Assembly: GCA_002007315.1 (NCBI GenBank) | Contig: LNZQ01000011.1 | Span: 1-11,982 of the forward strand | Source of the DNA: Epulopiscium sp. Nele67-Bin004 | GTDB lineage: Bacteria; Bacillota_A; Clostridia; Lachnospirales; Cellulosilyticaceae | Direction: 5' to 3' | DNA length: 11,982 nucleotides | Shown here: positions 1 through 5,986 of the stretch, in pieces | Numbering within the stretch: the first letter of the stretch is position 1 | How the letters are laid out: each line of letters starts with the position of its first letter | The notes under the pieces: generated by a model | Told to the model about the DNA's origin: nothing | What the model saw: the letters and a program-made list of their open reading frames with translations, nothing else | The model's database searches: none | Made by a program: the position numbers and the translations under genes

Positions 1-185
1 TAAGTAGTGATATAGAACAGTATGAATTAATAGATGGGAAATATAATTTAAAAGACGTATACAATTTTTTGCAAGATTATGAGTTAGAAGAATTAACGAA
101 TGAAGAAAAAGTAAAATACATTTCAACGATTAGGCCTAGTATGTTTAAAGATATGGAAATTAAACTTATCGATATATTTGAATAG
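1..185 (+). CDS. C-terminal fragment of a Uma2/DUF820-like protein (5' end outside window)
   Basis: An open frame enters from the left edge (first full codon at base 3) and stops at TAG 183-185, giving the last 60 residues of a protein. Visible landmarks are YELIDGKYNLKDVY near the start and an ending of the type MFKDMEIKLIDIFE. From memory of the family, a tail reading 'ylyDDL-I-L-DVFE' is common in Uma2-like (DUF820) proteins of clostridia, which have a restriction-endonuclease-like fold and are often dispensable accessory genes. The catalytic core would lie upstream and cannot be seen, so the family call is tentative. No terminator hairpin follows before the next promoter. Confidence 0.4.
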   Translation, partial: SSDIEQYELIDGKYNLKDVYNFLQDYELEELTNEEKVKYISTIRPSMFKDMEIKLIDIFE

Positions 186-195
186 AAAATTTCAG

Positions 196-224
196 TCCTA
201 AATTTATTCTTTTTGTAGTATAAT
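196..224 (+). promoter_or_regulatory. Putative sigma-A promoter of the 247-855 gene
   Basis: A perfect TATAAT lies at 219-224. The hexamer 17 bases upstream (TCCTAA, 196-201) is a poor -35 match, so only the -10 is convincing. The start codon is 22 bases downstream, with an AAGGAGA ribosome binding site at 234-240. Confidence 0.45.
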
Positions 225-246
225 AGTATCAAAAAGGAGAATTATA

Positions 247-855
247 ATGACAGCACCTATGTTTCAATTAGTTGATGAACACCTAATACAAACTTTTTTA
301 GAGGAGTTACAAACTGTACGTACAAACCAAGCCAATTCGGATAAAGCGTTAGCATTATTGGCACAAATCGAGGATTACTTATCAAAATTGCCAGCGTTTT
401 TATGTGAGATTGAGGAGTCGATTGGGGCTTTGGCTCACAAATACCGAAATTCGGACAATCTTGGAAAGTTGATGGATGACCTAAGCAAACAAGATATTTT
501 GCATAAGATTGACCTTGAGTGGGGGTATGACCTGATAGTGTGGTTTAAGACGTTTGGGCTAACTCTAATAGAGTGTTTGCCAGAAAATCATGAGACAGAT
601 TTATTATTTTACTATCAGCTTATATGTTTATTAAATAATTATCGAATTTTAGCTGATTTAGAAACTTCTACGGGCAATAAAACGTCACGTGAGGGGTTAG
701 ACAATAGATTTTTGTCGCTATGTAATCAAACGTTGCCAAAAATTACATCAGGGCTTGATTGGGAGATGACGGTTGAACTTCGCCAAGAAATGGTTAACAC
801 GAAAGCTAAACAACTTGCAGAGTATAAAGCACATTATAGCACAATAACTAAGTAG
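247..855 (+). CDS. Hypothetical soluble protein, 202 aa, no family recognised
   Basis: The start is set by a strong AAGGAGA (234-240) 6 bases before ATG 247. I do not recognise the protein. It is mainly amphipathic helix by appearance, with no signal peptide or membrane segment and no obvious catalytic motif. Residues 1-60 look like paired helices, there is an aromatic central stretch (WGYDLIVWFKTFGLTLIECL, about residues 92-111), and the end is charged and lysine-rich. It is a stand-alone unit, with its own TATAAT upstream and a strong terminator directly after the stop. Its flanks are gene fragments: a partial Uma2-like gene on the left and a broken DUF2156 gene on the right. This suggests it arrived in, or persists within, a region of gene turnover. 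Reality as a gene is well supported; function is unknown. Confidence 0.8.
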   Translation: MTAPMFQLVDEHLIQTFLEELQTVRTNQANSDKALALLAQIEDYLSKLPAFLCEIEESIGALAHKYRNSDNLGKLMDDLSKQDILHKIDLEWGYDLIVWFKTFGLTLIECLPENHETDLLFYYQLICLLNNYRILADLETSTGNKTSREGLDNRFLSLCNQTLPKITSGLDWEMTVELRQEMVNTKAKQLAEYKAHYSTITK

Positions 856-861
856 ACATAT

Positions 862-894
862 AAGTCTGAGAATATTTTATTCTTGGACTTTTTT
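862..894 (+). terminator. Rho-independent terminator of the orphan gene
   Basis: The arms AGTCTGAGAAT (863-873) and ATTCTTGGACT (879-889) form 11 pairs, two of them G-T wobbles, around a 5-base loop. A run of six T follows (889-894). It sits 7 bases after the stop codon at 853-855. Confidence 0.85.
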
Positions 895-907
895 ATATCT
901 GATTTAT

Positions 908-1140
908 ATGGGCGAAGAACTAACAAAAGATATGTTTTGTGTGCATTTTGAAAAGGCTTTTTCTGATTACAGGGGTGTGCGTACCCACTTATAAATCAGC
1001 AATTTGTCCAAAATGAGCTTTCAATGTATAAGTATATAAATCGAGAAGATGATGAAGGTGTTGAAAATTTGAGAAAGGCGAAAAACTCATATTATCCAGT
1101 GTTCATGCTTGAAAAATATGAGGTAAAGCTAAAAATGTAG
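908..1140 (+). pseudogene. Frameshifted 3' remnant of a DUF2156 (phosphatidylglycerol lysyltransferase-like domain) gene
   Basis: Two frames read on from each other. The first (ATG 908 to TAA 994) gives MGEELTKDMFCVHFEKAFSDYRG, then goes off frame. The second (open from 967, stop TAG 1138-1140) gives AYPLINQQFVQNEL, then YINREDDEGVENLRKAKNSY, then PVFMLEKYEV. Joined, they match from memory the end of DUF2156 proteins: a 'vHIEKAn..YrG.YpaINq.F' stretch followed by 'yiNREeDlGieGLRKaKlSYhP..lleKY'. The break lies near 970-990 and equals a one-base deletion or two-base insertion. About 70 residues remain of a family usually near 300 residues, so roughly the first three quarters are gone. There is no ribosome binding site, and the remnant begins right behind a terminator, so it is probably not expressed. 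Family recognition is by eye. Confidence 0.6.
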
Positions 1141-1142
1141 AA

Positions 1143-1169
1143 TAAGGGCGTTCCGTAAGTACGCCCTTA
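1143..1169 (-). terminator. GC-rich inverted repeat, probable terminator of the diguanylate cyclase gene
   Basis: TAAGGGCGT (1143-1151) pairs perfectly with ACGCCCTTA (1161-1169) around a 9-base loop. It lies 22 bases beyond the minus-strand stop codon at 1192-1194. Neither side has an uninterrupted T-run: the minus-strand side continues ATTCTACATTTTT. Termination is therefore likely but not textbook. Confidence 0.55.
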
Positions 1170-1191
1170 AAACAAAAATTTTCTTATATAT

Positions 1192-2754
1192 CTAAACTAT
1201 ATTAAATGTATTTTTTCCTTGTTCCTTAGAAACATACAGCATCTTATCCGCCTCAGCATACAACTTATCAAATGTATCATGATCCTCCGTTGCCAAACAT
1301 ATTCCAACGCTCGCACTTATAGTAACATCACAGTTGCCATCAGAATAAGTGTGCTTAATCGAATTGCATAACAACATAGCTCTAGTTTGAACGTTATTAT
1401 TCGTTTTCATAAACGCAATAAATTCATCTCCCCCCAAACGCCCAACTATATCAGTTGTTCCAAACAATAAACTTAGCTTTTGTGCCACTTCTTTTAATAC
1501 AGCATCACCAACAGTGTGACCAAGATTATCATTTATAGCTTTAAAGTTATCAATATCAATGATGAACAATGCTCCAGTAGTATCTTCCTTTAAATGCACG
1601 GTTATTAATTCGTCAATTGACTTGCGATTATACAACCCCGTCAAGTCATCAAAGCTTGCACAATATTTAAGATTTTTTTCATTTTGAATATTAGTTGTTA
1701 CAATAACAGCAGTAATGCTATTTAAGTCATCATCTGTATCAACCATAACTCGATCATGATACCATTCATAAACTCCATTATCAGTTTTTAACCGATATTC
1801 ATAACTCCAAGAACGTACATCAGTATTTAAGTAAAGTTTAATGTGTTCTAAACTTGTTTGATTAAGATATTCAAGTTTATCATCAGGATGAATTTGTTTT
1901 TCAATAACATTTTGGGTAACTTTTTCGTATGTAGTCCCTATCAATTTATCCTGTCTAACGCCTCTAAACAAATAGTTTAATACTTTTCCAGATATACAAT
2001 CAATTTCAGCCATAACTTCAGAGTTTTCACTTAATAGCGATTTATACATGCCATCTATCATTTTATAGTTAGACTGAATTTTTCTATCTTCTATCATATC
2101 AAAACCAACAAGCATAAATAATGCAGTTAAAAATATCACCGTATTTGTCATAACCATAAGAAATGCAATAGCTATTAGACTATAACCTTTATCTGGAGGT
2201 AAAAATAACAATGACACTGTGAATATTTTTATTATTAAAGCACATTCTATAACAAAAAATATTATAAGTTTTTGTGGATTTTGGTATATTAAATTATTGA
2301 AATATTTGTCAGCTTCTATCTTTAATAATAGAACCGAAAAAACTGCTGTAAAAAAAACAGTTAATATTCTAATAACTAACATTAATATTGGGTCAGCAAA
2401 AGCTACATGTAGTTCAGAGCCTGTTATGCTTGATACAAAAGCAGACATCAGTAACAAGCACAGATTTCCGTATAGCGGTACCATAAGCGCAACTATAGCT
2501 TTTATTCTGTGGTTTCCGTGAAATAGGAAGATTATTTCAACTACGTACATGACTAAAATTATAAAACATAGTACAGACATTGAAGTTACTAATATGCGAG
2601 TTAAATACATGATTGAGATATTGACAATAGATAAGAGAGTTATTTTGAATAGGTTTTTTGGTGCATTTAAGACTTTTTCTATAAAACGTAACATTACTAA
2701 ATCTTTGATAATAAACGTTATTATAAATATATAAGTTAGCACTAATTGTTCCAT
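1192..2754 (-). CDS. Membrane-bound diguanylate cyclase (7TM-like sensor, PAS-like and GGDEF domains)
   Basis: This 520-residue protein should make cyclic di-GMP from two GTP at the inner face of the membrane. Residues 1-220 hold about six or seven hydrophobic segments and would be the sensor. Residues 245-355 resemble a PAS fold, with HPDD at 289-292 and YEYRLKTDNGVYEWYHDR at 318-335. The GGDEF domain covers 365-520, with DDLTGLYNR (369-377), the metal-binding DIDNFK (400-405), NDNLGH (408-413) and an intact GGDEF at 441-445. The RxxD inhibitory site is absent: the equivalent positions read GTTD (432-435), with Gly for Arg. Start ATG 2752-2754 follows an AAAGGGG site on the minus strand. The gene is single, divergent from rplM, and ends before an inverted repeat. 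The signal sensed is unknown. Confidence 0.9.
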   Translation of the reverse strand: MEQLVLTYIFIITFIIKDLVMLRFIEKVLNAPKNLFKITLLSIVNISIMYLTRILVTSMSVLCFIILVMYVVEIIFLFHGNHRIKAIVALMVPLYGNLCLLLMSAFVSSITGSELHVAFADPILMLVIRILTVFFTAVFSVLLLKIEADKYFNNLIYQNPQKLIIFFVIECALIIKIFTVSLLFLPPDKGYSLIAIAFLMVMTNTVIFLTALFMLVGFDMIEDRKIQSNYKMIDGMYKSLLSENSEVMAEIDCISGKVLNYLFRGVRQDKLIGTTYEKVTQNVIEKQIHPDDKLEYLNQTSLEHIKLYLNTDVRSWSYEYRLKTDNGVYEWYHDRVMVDTDDDLNSITAVIVTTNIQNEKNLKYCASFDDLTGLYNRKSIDELITVHLKEDTTGALFIIDIDNFKAINDNLGHTVGDAVLKEVAQKLSLLFGTTDIVGRLGGDEFIAFMKTNNNVQTRAMLLCNSIKHTYSDGNCDVTISASVGICLATEDHDTFDKLYAEADKMLYVSKEQGKNTFNIV

Positions 2755-2838
2755 ATAATCGCCCCTTTCCTAGATTTCATATTATATATAATGCATTATA
2801 TGTAACAGGCAATAAAGTATAATTTTGTCTTAATAATA

Positions 2839-2867
2839 CTTATAGCATAATAAGCGATATAAGTCAA
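2839..2867 (-). promoter_or_regulatory. Putative promoter of the diguanylate cyclase gene
   Basis: On the minus strand TTGACT (2867-2862) is followed after 17 bases by TATAAG (2844-2839), leaving a leader of about 75-80 bases. A second, weaker candidate lies closer to the gene: TTGCCT at 2812-2807 with TATATA or TATAAT at 2790-2781. Confidence 0.5.
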
Positions 2868-2924
2868 TAATTCAATTGATATAAATAAGGTAGATTTTAA
2901 AATAAAAATACAACTCTTTAGGGC

Positions 2925-2954
2925 TTGACATATGGTAGGTACGTATTATATAAT
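2925..2954 (+). promoter_or_regulatory. Consensus sigma-A promoter of the rplM-rpsI operon
   Basis: A perfect TTGACA (2925-2930) and a perfect TATAAT (2949-2954) are 18 bases apart, the strongest promoter match in the window. This fits a ribosomal protein operon. Transcription should begin near 2961. Confidence 0.85.
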
Positions 2955-2960
2955 GTAATT

Positions 2961-3051
2961 TGTGTAAAAAGTTCACTTATGAAATCCAATGCCCCGGATT
3001 TTATATTACTATAGAAACTACAAATCGAAAAAAATAAGGAGGGAAATTATA
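2961..3051 (+). promoter_or_regulatory. rplM 5' leader, possible L13 autoregulatory RNA
   Basis: About 90 bases lie between the predicted transcript start and the rplM start codon. They include a small hairpin, AAATCC (2982-2987) with GGATTT (2996-3001), around an AATGCCCC loop, and then an A-rich single-stranded stretch and AAGGAGG (3036-3042). Ribosomal-protein leaders before rplM are known in Firmicutes (L13 leader family). I cannot confirm that this sequence fits that consensus. Confidence 0.3.
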
Positions 3052-3483
3052 ATGAGAACGACATTCATGGCGAATGCACAAAACGTTGAAAAACAATGGT
3101 TTATCGTTGATGCTCAAGGACAAACAGTAGGTAGACTTGCAAGTCAAGTTGCATCTGTACTAAGAGGGAAACACAAACCAACTTATACACCACACGTAGA
3201 TTGTGGAGATCACGTTATTATAATTAACGCAGAGAAAGTGGTATTTACAGGAAAGAAACTTGATCAAAAGTTATACAGAAGACACTCTGGATACGCAGGT
3301 GGTCTTAAAGAAACTAAAGCAAAAGACGTGTTAAATACACACCCAGAAAGAATTCTTATGCACGCTATTAAAGGTATGTTACCAAAAAATAGCTTAGGAA
3401 GAAAACTTCTTACAAACGTTCGTATCTATGCAGGTACAGAACACAATCACGAAGCACAACAACCAAAAGAATTAAAATTCTAA
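3052..3483 (+). CDS. rplM: 50S ribosomal protein L13
   Basis: The 143-residue product is an early-assembling 23S rRNA-binding protein of the large ribosomal subunit. Hallmarks are [19 protein letters not shown], then [20 protein letters not shown], then [12 protein letters not shown], then [10 protein letters not shown] near the middle, and the ending [16 protein letters not shown]. Length matches the family (about 142-148). An in-frame ATG at 2989 would add 21 residues, but that start has no ribosome binding site and lies in the leader hairpin. ATG 3052 has AAGGAGG 9 bases upstream and gives the normal N-terminus, so I use it. It is the first gene of the classic rplM-rpsI pair, under a consensus promoter. 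Confidence 0.97.
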   Translation: MRTTFMANAQNVEKQWFIVDAQGQTVGRLASQVASVLRGKHKPTYTPHVDCGDHVIIINAEKVVFTGKKLDQKLYRRHSGYAGGLKETKAKDVLNTHPERILMHAIKGMLPKNSLGRKLLTNVRIYAGTEHNHEAQQPKELKF

Positions 3484-3502
3484 TTGAAAGGAGATAACTA
3501 AC

Positions 3503-3895
3503 ATGGCAGGAGTAAGATATTATGGAACAGGTAGACGTAAAAGCTCAGTAGCACGTGTATACCTTACACCAGGAAGCGGAAAAATCATAATCAACAAAAG
3601 AGATATGGAAGAATACTTTGGACTTGAAACTTTAAAAGTTATCGTACGTCAACCATTAGAACTTACTGACACAGCAGCTAAGTTTGATATCAAAGTAAAT
3701 GTACACGGTGGTGGAATTTCAGGACAAGCAGGAGCTATCCGTCACGGAATTAGTCGTGCGTTACTTCAAGCAGATATTGAATATCGTCCATCTCTTAAAA
3801 AAGCTGGTTTCCTAACAAGGGATCCAAGAATGAAAGAGAGAAAGAAATATGGACTAAAAGCAGCAAGACGTGCACCACAATTCTCAAAAAGATAA
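3503..3895 (+). CDS. rpsI: 30S ribosomal protein S9
   Basis: This 130-residue protein of the small subunit head reaches the decoding region of the P site with its C-terminal tail. Visible signatures are [16 protein letters not shown] at the N-terminus, [19 protein letters not shown] in the middle and the basic end [24 protein letters not shown]. The universally conserved terminal SKR is intact, as is full length. It starts 19 bases after rplM with an AAAGGAG site, so the two are co-transcribed. A strong terminator follows. Confidence 0.98.
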   Translation: MAGVRYYGTGRRKSSVARVYLTPGSGKIIINKRDMEEYFGLETLKVIVRQPLELTDTAAKFDIKVNVHGGGISGQAGAIRHGISRALLQADIEYRPSLKKAGFLTRDPRMKERKKYGLKAARRAPQFSKR

Positions 3896-3905
3896 TTGGC
3901 ACACA

Positions 3906-3942
3906 AAAGGACTTATTCTATTATGGAATGGGTCTTTTTTTT
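3906..3942 (+). terminator. Rho-independent terminator of rplM-rpsI
   Basis: GACTTATTC (3910-3918) pairs with GAATGGGTC (3926-3934) over 9 positions, two as T-G wobbles, followed by eight T (3935-3942). An A-run before the stem (3905-3908) lets it extend into the T tract. Confidence 0.88.
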
Positions 3943-3964
3943 GTATAAGTATATATGATATAAT
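3936..3964 (+). promoter_or_regulatory. Putative promoter of the first Rpn gene
   Basis: A perfect TATAAT lies at 3959-3964, 29 bases before the ATG. The -35 position would fall in the T tract of the preceding terminator (3936-3941) and is a weak match. The -10 hexamer lies outside the duplicated unit, which starts at 3976, so the second copy does not inherit it. Confidence 0.4.
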
Positions 3965-3993
3965 AAAAATTATTTATACAAAGGGGGAGAGAT

Positions 3994-4977
3994 ATGTCAA
4001 AACCAGATATAATCTGCAAGGAGTTTTGGAATAATGAAAGGTGTGCAGATTTGTTTAATACGGTTTTATTTAAAGGCAAACAACTGATAAAACCTAGCGA
4101 TTTAATTGACATGGATACAGATGCATCAAGTACTATTGAGCTACCAAAAAGTTTAGAGTCACTAAAAAAAGCTAGAGATATTTTTAAGAAATCTAAGCTA
4201 GGAGTAGATTTTCTTATACTCGGCATAGAGAATCAAGACGAAATAAATTATAGTATGCCAATGAGAACGATGCTTTATGATGTGCTATGTTATTACAATC
4301 AAGTTAGAGATTTAAGTAGCAATAATAAGAAAAATCACATTAAGTATGAAAATAAAGCAGAATTTTTATCGGGAATGAAAAAAAGCGATAAAATTAATCC
4401 TATTATTACATTAGTAATTTATTATGGTGAAAAGGCATGGGACGGGGCAACATCACTAAAAGAGATGATGACACCGCTGGATCCAGATATTATGGATTTG
4501 GTGCCAGACTATAACATGAATATGCTGGAGATTAGAAATGCTAAAAACTATAAGTTTAGCAATCCAAAACTCGAATTAATTTTTGATATTAGTGATGAAT
4601 TGTTAAAAGGTAATGTAGATACAATTAGAAATAAGTATCAAACAGATAATTTATCAAGTGATGAAATAAGATTTATTGGCTATATAACTAAGTCAAAAAA
4701 TTTTATGAATAGTAGAAAGGAGAATGTTACTATGTGTGAAGCGTTACAAAAATGGGAAGACCAAACGTTTGAGCGAGGCAAAGCAGAAGGCAAAGCAGAA
4801 GGTAAAGCAGAAGGCAAAGCAGAAGGCGAGGCAAAAGGCAAAGTAGAGGGCGAAGCAAAAGCAAAAACAGCGATGGTAATAAATTTACTTGATATATTAG
4901 ATGATAAAACATTAGCGGATAAATCAGGATTGCCACTAGAGCAAATACAAAAACTTAGAGAAGAAAACACAAACTAA
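3994..4977 (+). CDS. Rpn family PD-(D/E)XK nuclease (transposase_31/YhgA-like), copy 1, 327 aa
   Basis: The protein belongs to the Rpn family, DNA endonucleases first named as recombination-promoting nuclease or putative transposase and later linked to anti-phage defence in E. coli. The N-terminus has NNERCADLFNTVLFKGKQ (13-30). The nuclease core shows RDI (61-63), then GIENQ (77-81) and MPMRTMLYD (88-96). D62, E79 and Q81 are the likely catalytic D...ExQ set. Residues 262-289 are a GKAE-type tetrapeptide repeat, probably a charged helix. Residues 303-321 (DDKTLADKSGLPLEQIQKL) form the HTH-like end seen in many Firmicute members. The start has an AAAGGGGGAGAG site. An internal ribosome binding site and ATG occur at codon 247. 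The second copy follows 37 bases after the stop. Confidence 0.87.
   Translation: MSKPDIICKEFWNNERCADLFNTVLFKGKQLIKPSDLIDMDTDASSTIELPKSLESLKKARDIFKKSKLGVDFLILGIENQDEINYSMPMRTMLYDVLCYYNQVRDLSSNNKKNHIKYENKAEFLSGMKKSDKINPIITLVIYYGEKAWDGATSLKEMMTPLDPDIMDLVPDYNMNMLEIRNAKNYKFSNPKLELIFDISDELLKGNVDTIRNKYQTDNLSSDEIRFIGYITKSKNFMNSRKENVTMCEALQKWEDQTFERGKAEGKAEGKAEGKAEGEAKGKVEGEAKAKTAMVINLLDILDDKTLADKSGLPLEQIQKLREENTN
4716..4734 (+). promoter_or_regulatory. Internal Shine-Dalgarno and in-frame ATG inside Rpn copy 1
   Basis: AAAGGAG (4716-4722) is followed by a 9-base spacer and ATG 4732-4734, which is in frame at codon 247. This is as good a start signal as those of ordinary genes in the window. Another ATG in the spacer (4724-4726) is out of frame. 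Confidence 0.5.
4732..4977 (+). CDS. Possible intragenic small protein from Rpn copy 1 (81 aa, RpnS-like)
   Basis: Translation from the internal ATG would give the last 81 residues of the Rpn protein: MCEALQKWEDQTFERG, the KAEG repeats and the HTH-like tail, without the nuclease core. Work on E. coli Rpn proteins reports that an internally initiated C-terminal product blocks the toxicity of the full-length nuclease. The layout here is the same, but expression and function are inferred from the ribosome binding site and position alone. Confidence 0.42.
   Translation: MCEALQKWEDQTFERGKAEGKAEGKAEGKAEGEAKGKVEGEAKAKTAMVINLLDILDDKTLADKSGLPLEQIQKLREENTN
4777..4860 (+). repeat. In-frame 12-base tandem repeat (GKAE) in Rpn copy 1
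   Basis: Four units of the GGCAAAGCAGAA type (4777-4824) encode GKAE x4. Three degenerate units follow (GEAK, GKVE, GEAK; 4825-4860). Units differ by silent changes such as GGC/GGT. The other Rpn copy has five GKAE units plus one GEAK, so unit number has changed between copies. Confidence 0.9.
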
Positions 4978-4995
4978 TACGGATGTGTATTTTTT
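4976..4995 (+). terminator. Weak hairpin with T-run between the Rpn copies
   Basis: AATAC (4976-4980) pairs with GTATT (4987-4991) around GGATGT, followed by T to 4995. Five pairs, mostly A-T, would be a poor terminator. It may only attenuate, letting copy 2 be read from the copy 1 promoter. Confidence 0.25.
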
Positions 4996-5014
4996 AATAC
5001 AAAGGGGGAGAGAT

Positions 5015-5986
5015 ATGTCAAAACCAGATATAATCTGCAAGGAGTTTTGGAATAATGAAAGGTGTGCAGATTTGTTTAATACGGTTTTATTTAAAGGTAA
5101 ACAACTGATAAAGCCTAGCGATTTAATTGACATGGATACTGATGCATCAAGTACTATTGAACTACCAAAAAGTATAGAATCACTAAAAAAAGCGAGAGAT
5201 ATTTTTAAGAAATCTAAGCTAGGAGTAGATTTTCTTATACTTGGGATAGAAAATCAAGACGAAATAAATTATAGTATGCCAATGAGAACGATGCTTTATG
5301 ATGTGCTATGTTATTATAATCAAGTTAGAGATTTAAGTAGCAACAATAGGAAAAACAACATTAAGTATGAGAATAAAGCAGAATTTTTATCGGGAATGAA
5401 AAAAGAAGATAAAATTAATCCTATTATTACATTAGTAATTTATTATGGTGAAAAGCCATGGGACGGCGCAACATCACTAAAAGAGATGATGACACAGCTA
5501 GATCCAGATATTATGGCTTTAGTGCCAGACTATAACATGAATATGCTAGAGATTAGAAATGCTAAAAACTATAAATTTAGCAATCCAAAACTAGAATTAA
5601 TTTTTGATATTAGCGATGAATTGTTAAAAGGCAACGTAGAAACAATTAGAAATAAGTATAAAGTAGGAAATTTGTCAAATGATGAAGTAAGGTTTATAGG
5701 TTATATAACTAAGTCAAAAAAATTTATGGATAGTAGAAAGGGGAATGTTACTATGTGTGAAGCGTTACAAAAATGGGAAGACCAAACGTTTGAACGAGGC
5801 AAAGCAGAAGGTAAAGCGGAAGGCAAAGCAGAAGGTAAAGCAGAAGGTAAAGCAGAAGGCGAAGCCAAAGCAAAAACAGCAATGGTAATAAATTTACTTG
5901 ATATATTAGATGATAAAACATTAGCGGATAAATCAGGATTGCCACTAGAACAAATACAAAAACTTAGAGAAGAAAACACAAACTAA
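5015..5986 (+). CDS. Rpn family PD-(D/E)XK nuclease, copy 2, 323 aa
   Basis: This is a paralogue of the preceding gene and keeps the same likely catalytic residues (D62, E79, Q81), GIENQ and MPMRTMLYD motifs, repeat region and HTH-like tail. An in-frame ATG at 4985 would add 10 residues, but ATG 5015 has the same AAAGGGGGAGAG site (5001-5012) and the same MSKPDII start as copy 1, so I use it. Before codon 247 there are 16 substitutions; only L54I falls in the first 108 residues, and 15 lie between 109 and 246. The last part is identical apart from repeat number. Both reading frames are intact, so both are probably functional. The gene may be read from the copy 1 promoter, since the 37-base gap holds no clear promoter. 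A bidirectional terminator follows. Confidence 0.87.
   Translation: MSKPDIICKEFWNNERCADLFNTVLFKGKQLIKPSDLIDMDTDASSTIELPKSIESLKKARDIFKKSKLGVDFLILGIENQDEINYSMPMRTMLYDVLCYYNQVRDLSSNNRKNNIKYENKAEFLSGMKKEDKINPIITLVIYYGEKPWDGATSLKEMMTQLDPDIMALVPDYNMNMLEIRNAKNYKFSNPKLELIFDISDELLKGNVETIRNKYKVGNLSNDEVRFIGYITKSKKFMDSRKGNVTMCEALQKWEDQTFERGKAEGKAEGKAEGKAEGKAEGEAKAKTAMVINLLDILDDKTLADKSGLPLEQIQKLREENTN
5737..5755 (+). promoter_or_regulatory. Internal Shine-Dalgarno-like site and in-frame ATG inside Rpn copy 2
   Basis: AAAGGGG (5737-5743), 9 bases, then ATG 5753-5755 at codon 247. Compared with copy 1, one base has changed (GGAG to GGGG, which is also E243G in the protein). The site is probably weaker but still purine-rich, with spacing and ATG conserved. 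Confidence 0.4.
5753..5986 (+). CDS. Possible intragenic small protein from Rpn copy 2 (77 aa, RpnS-like)
   Basis: This is the same arrangement as in copy 1: an internal start would give 77 residues made of the repeat helix and HTH-like tail. Outside the repeat tract it is identical in sequence to the copy 1 product, so either small protein could in principle act on either nuclease. Expression is unproven, and the start signal is weaker than in copy 1. Confidence 0.33.
   Translation: MCEALQKWEDQTFERGKAEGKAEGKAEGKAEGKAEGEAKAKTAMVINLLDILDDKTLADKSGLPLEQIQKLREENTN
5798..5869 (+). repeat. In-frame 12-base tandem repeat (GKAE) in Rpn copy 2
   Basis: Five GKAE units (5798-5857) are followed by one GEAK (5858-5869). 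The tract is one unit shorter overall than in copy 1 (six against seven), which accounts for the 4-residue length difference. Confidence 0.9.

Noticed and set aside
2219..2734. Plus-strand open frames opposite the diguanylate cyclase membrane region
   Set aside because: They lie inside a complete, recognisable minus-strand gene, have no family features, and arise from AT-rich membrane-segment codons.
2755..2924. Cyclic di-GMP riboswitch near the diguanylate cyclase
   Set aside because: The intergenic DNA is almost entirely A/T with no visible paired-helix GEMM-type core; only promoter elements can be supported.
2989..3051. N-terminal extension of L13 from ATG 2989
   Set aside because: No ribosome binding site and outside the family's usual length; ATG 3052 has AAGGAGG at good spacing.
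4777..4860. CRISPR-like short repeats
   Set aside because: The 12-base units are adjacent with no spacers and encode an in-frame GKAE peptide repeat.
4680..4970. Minus-strand open frame opposite the 3' end of Rpn copy 1 (and its twin at 5701-5979)
   Set aside because: It is a low-complexity Ala/Leu/Pro/Ser reading of the KAEG repeat DNA on the opposite strand. It lacks a ribosome binding site and mirrors a well-supported gene.
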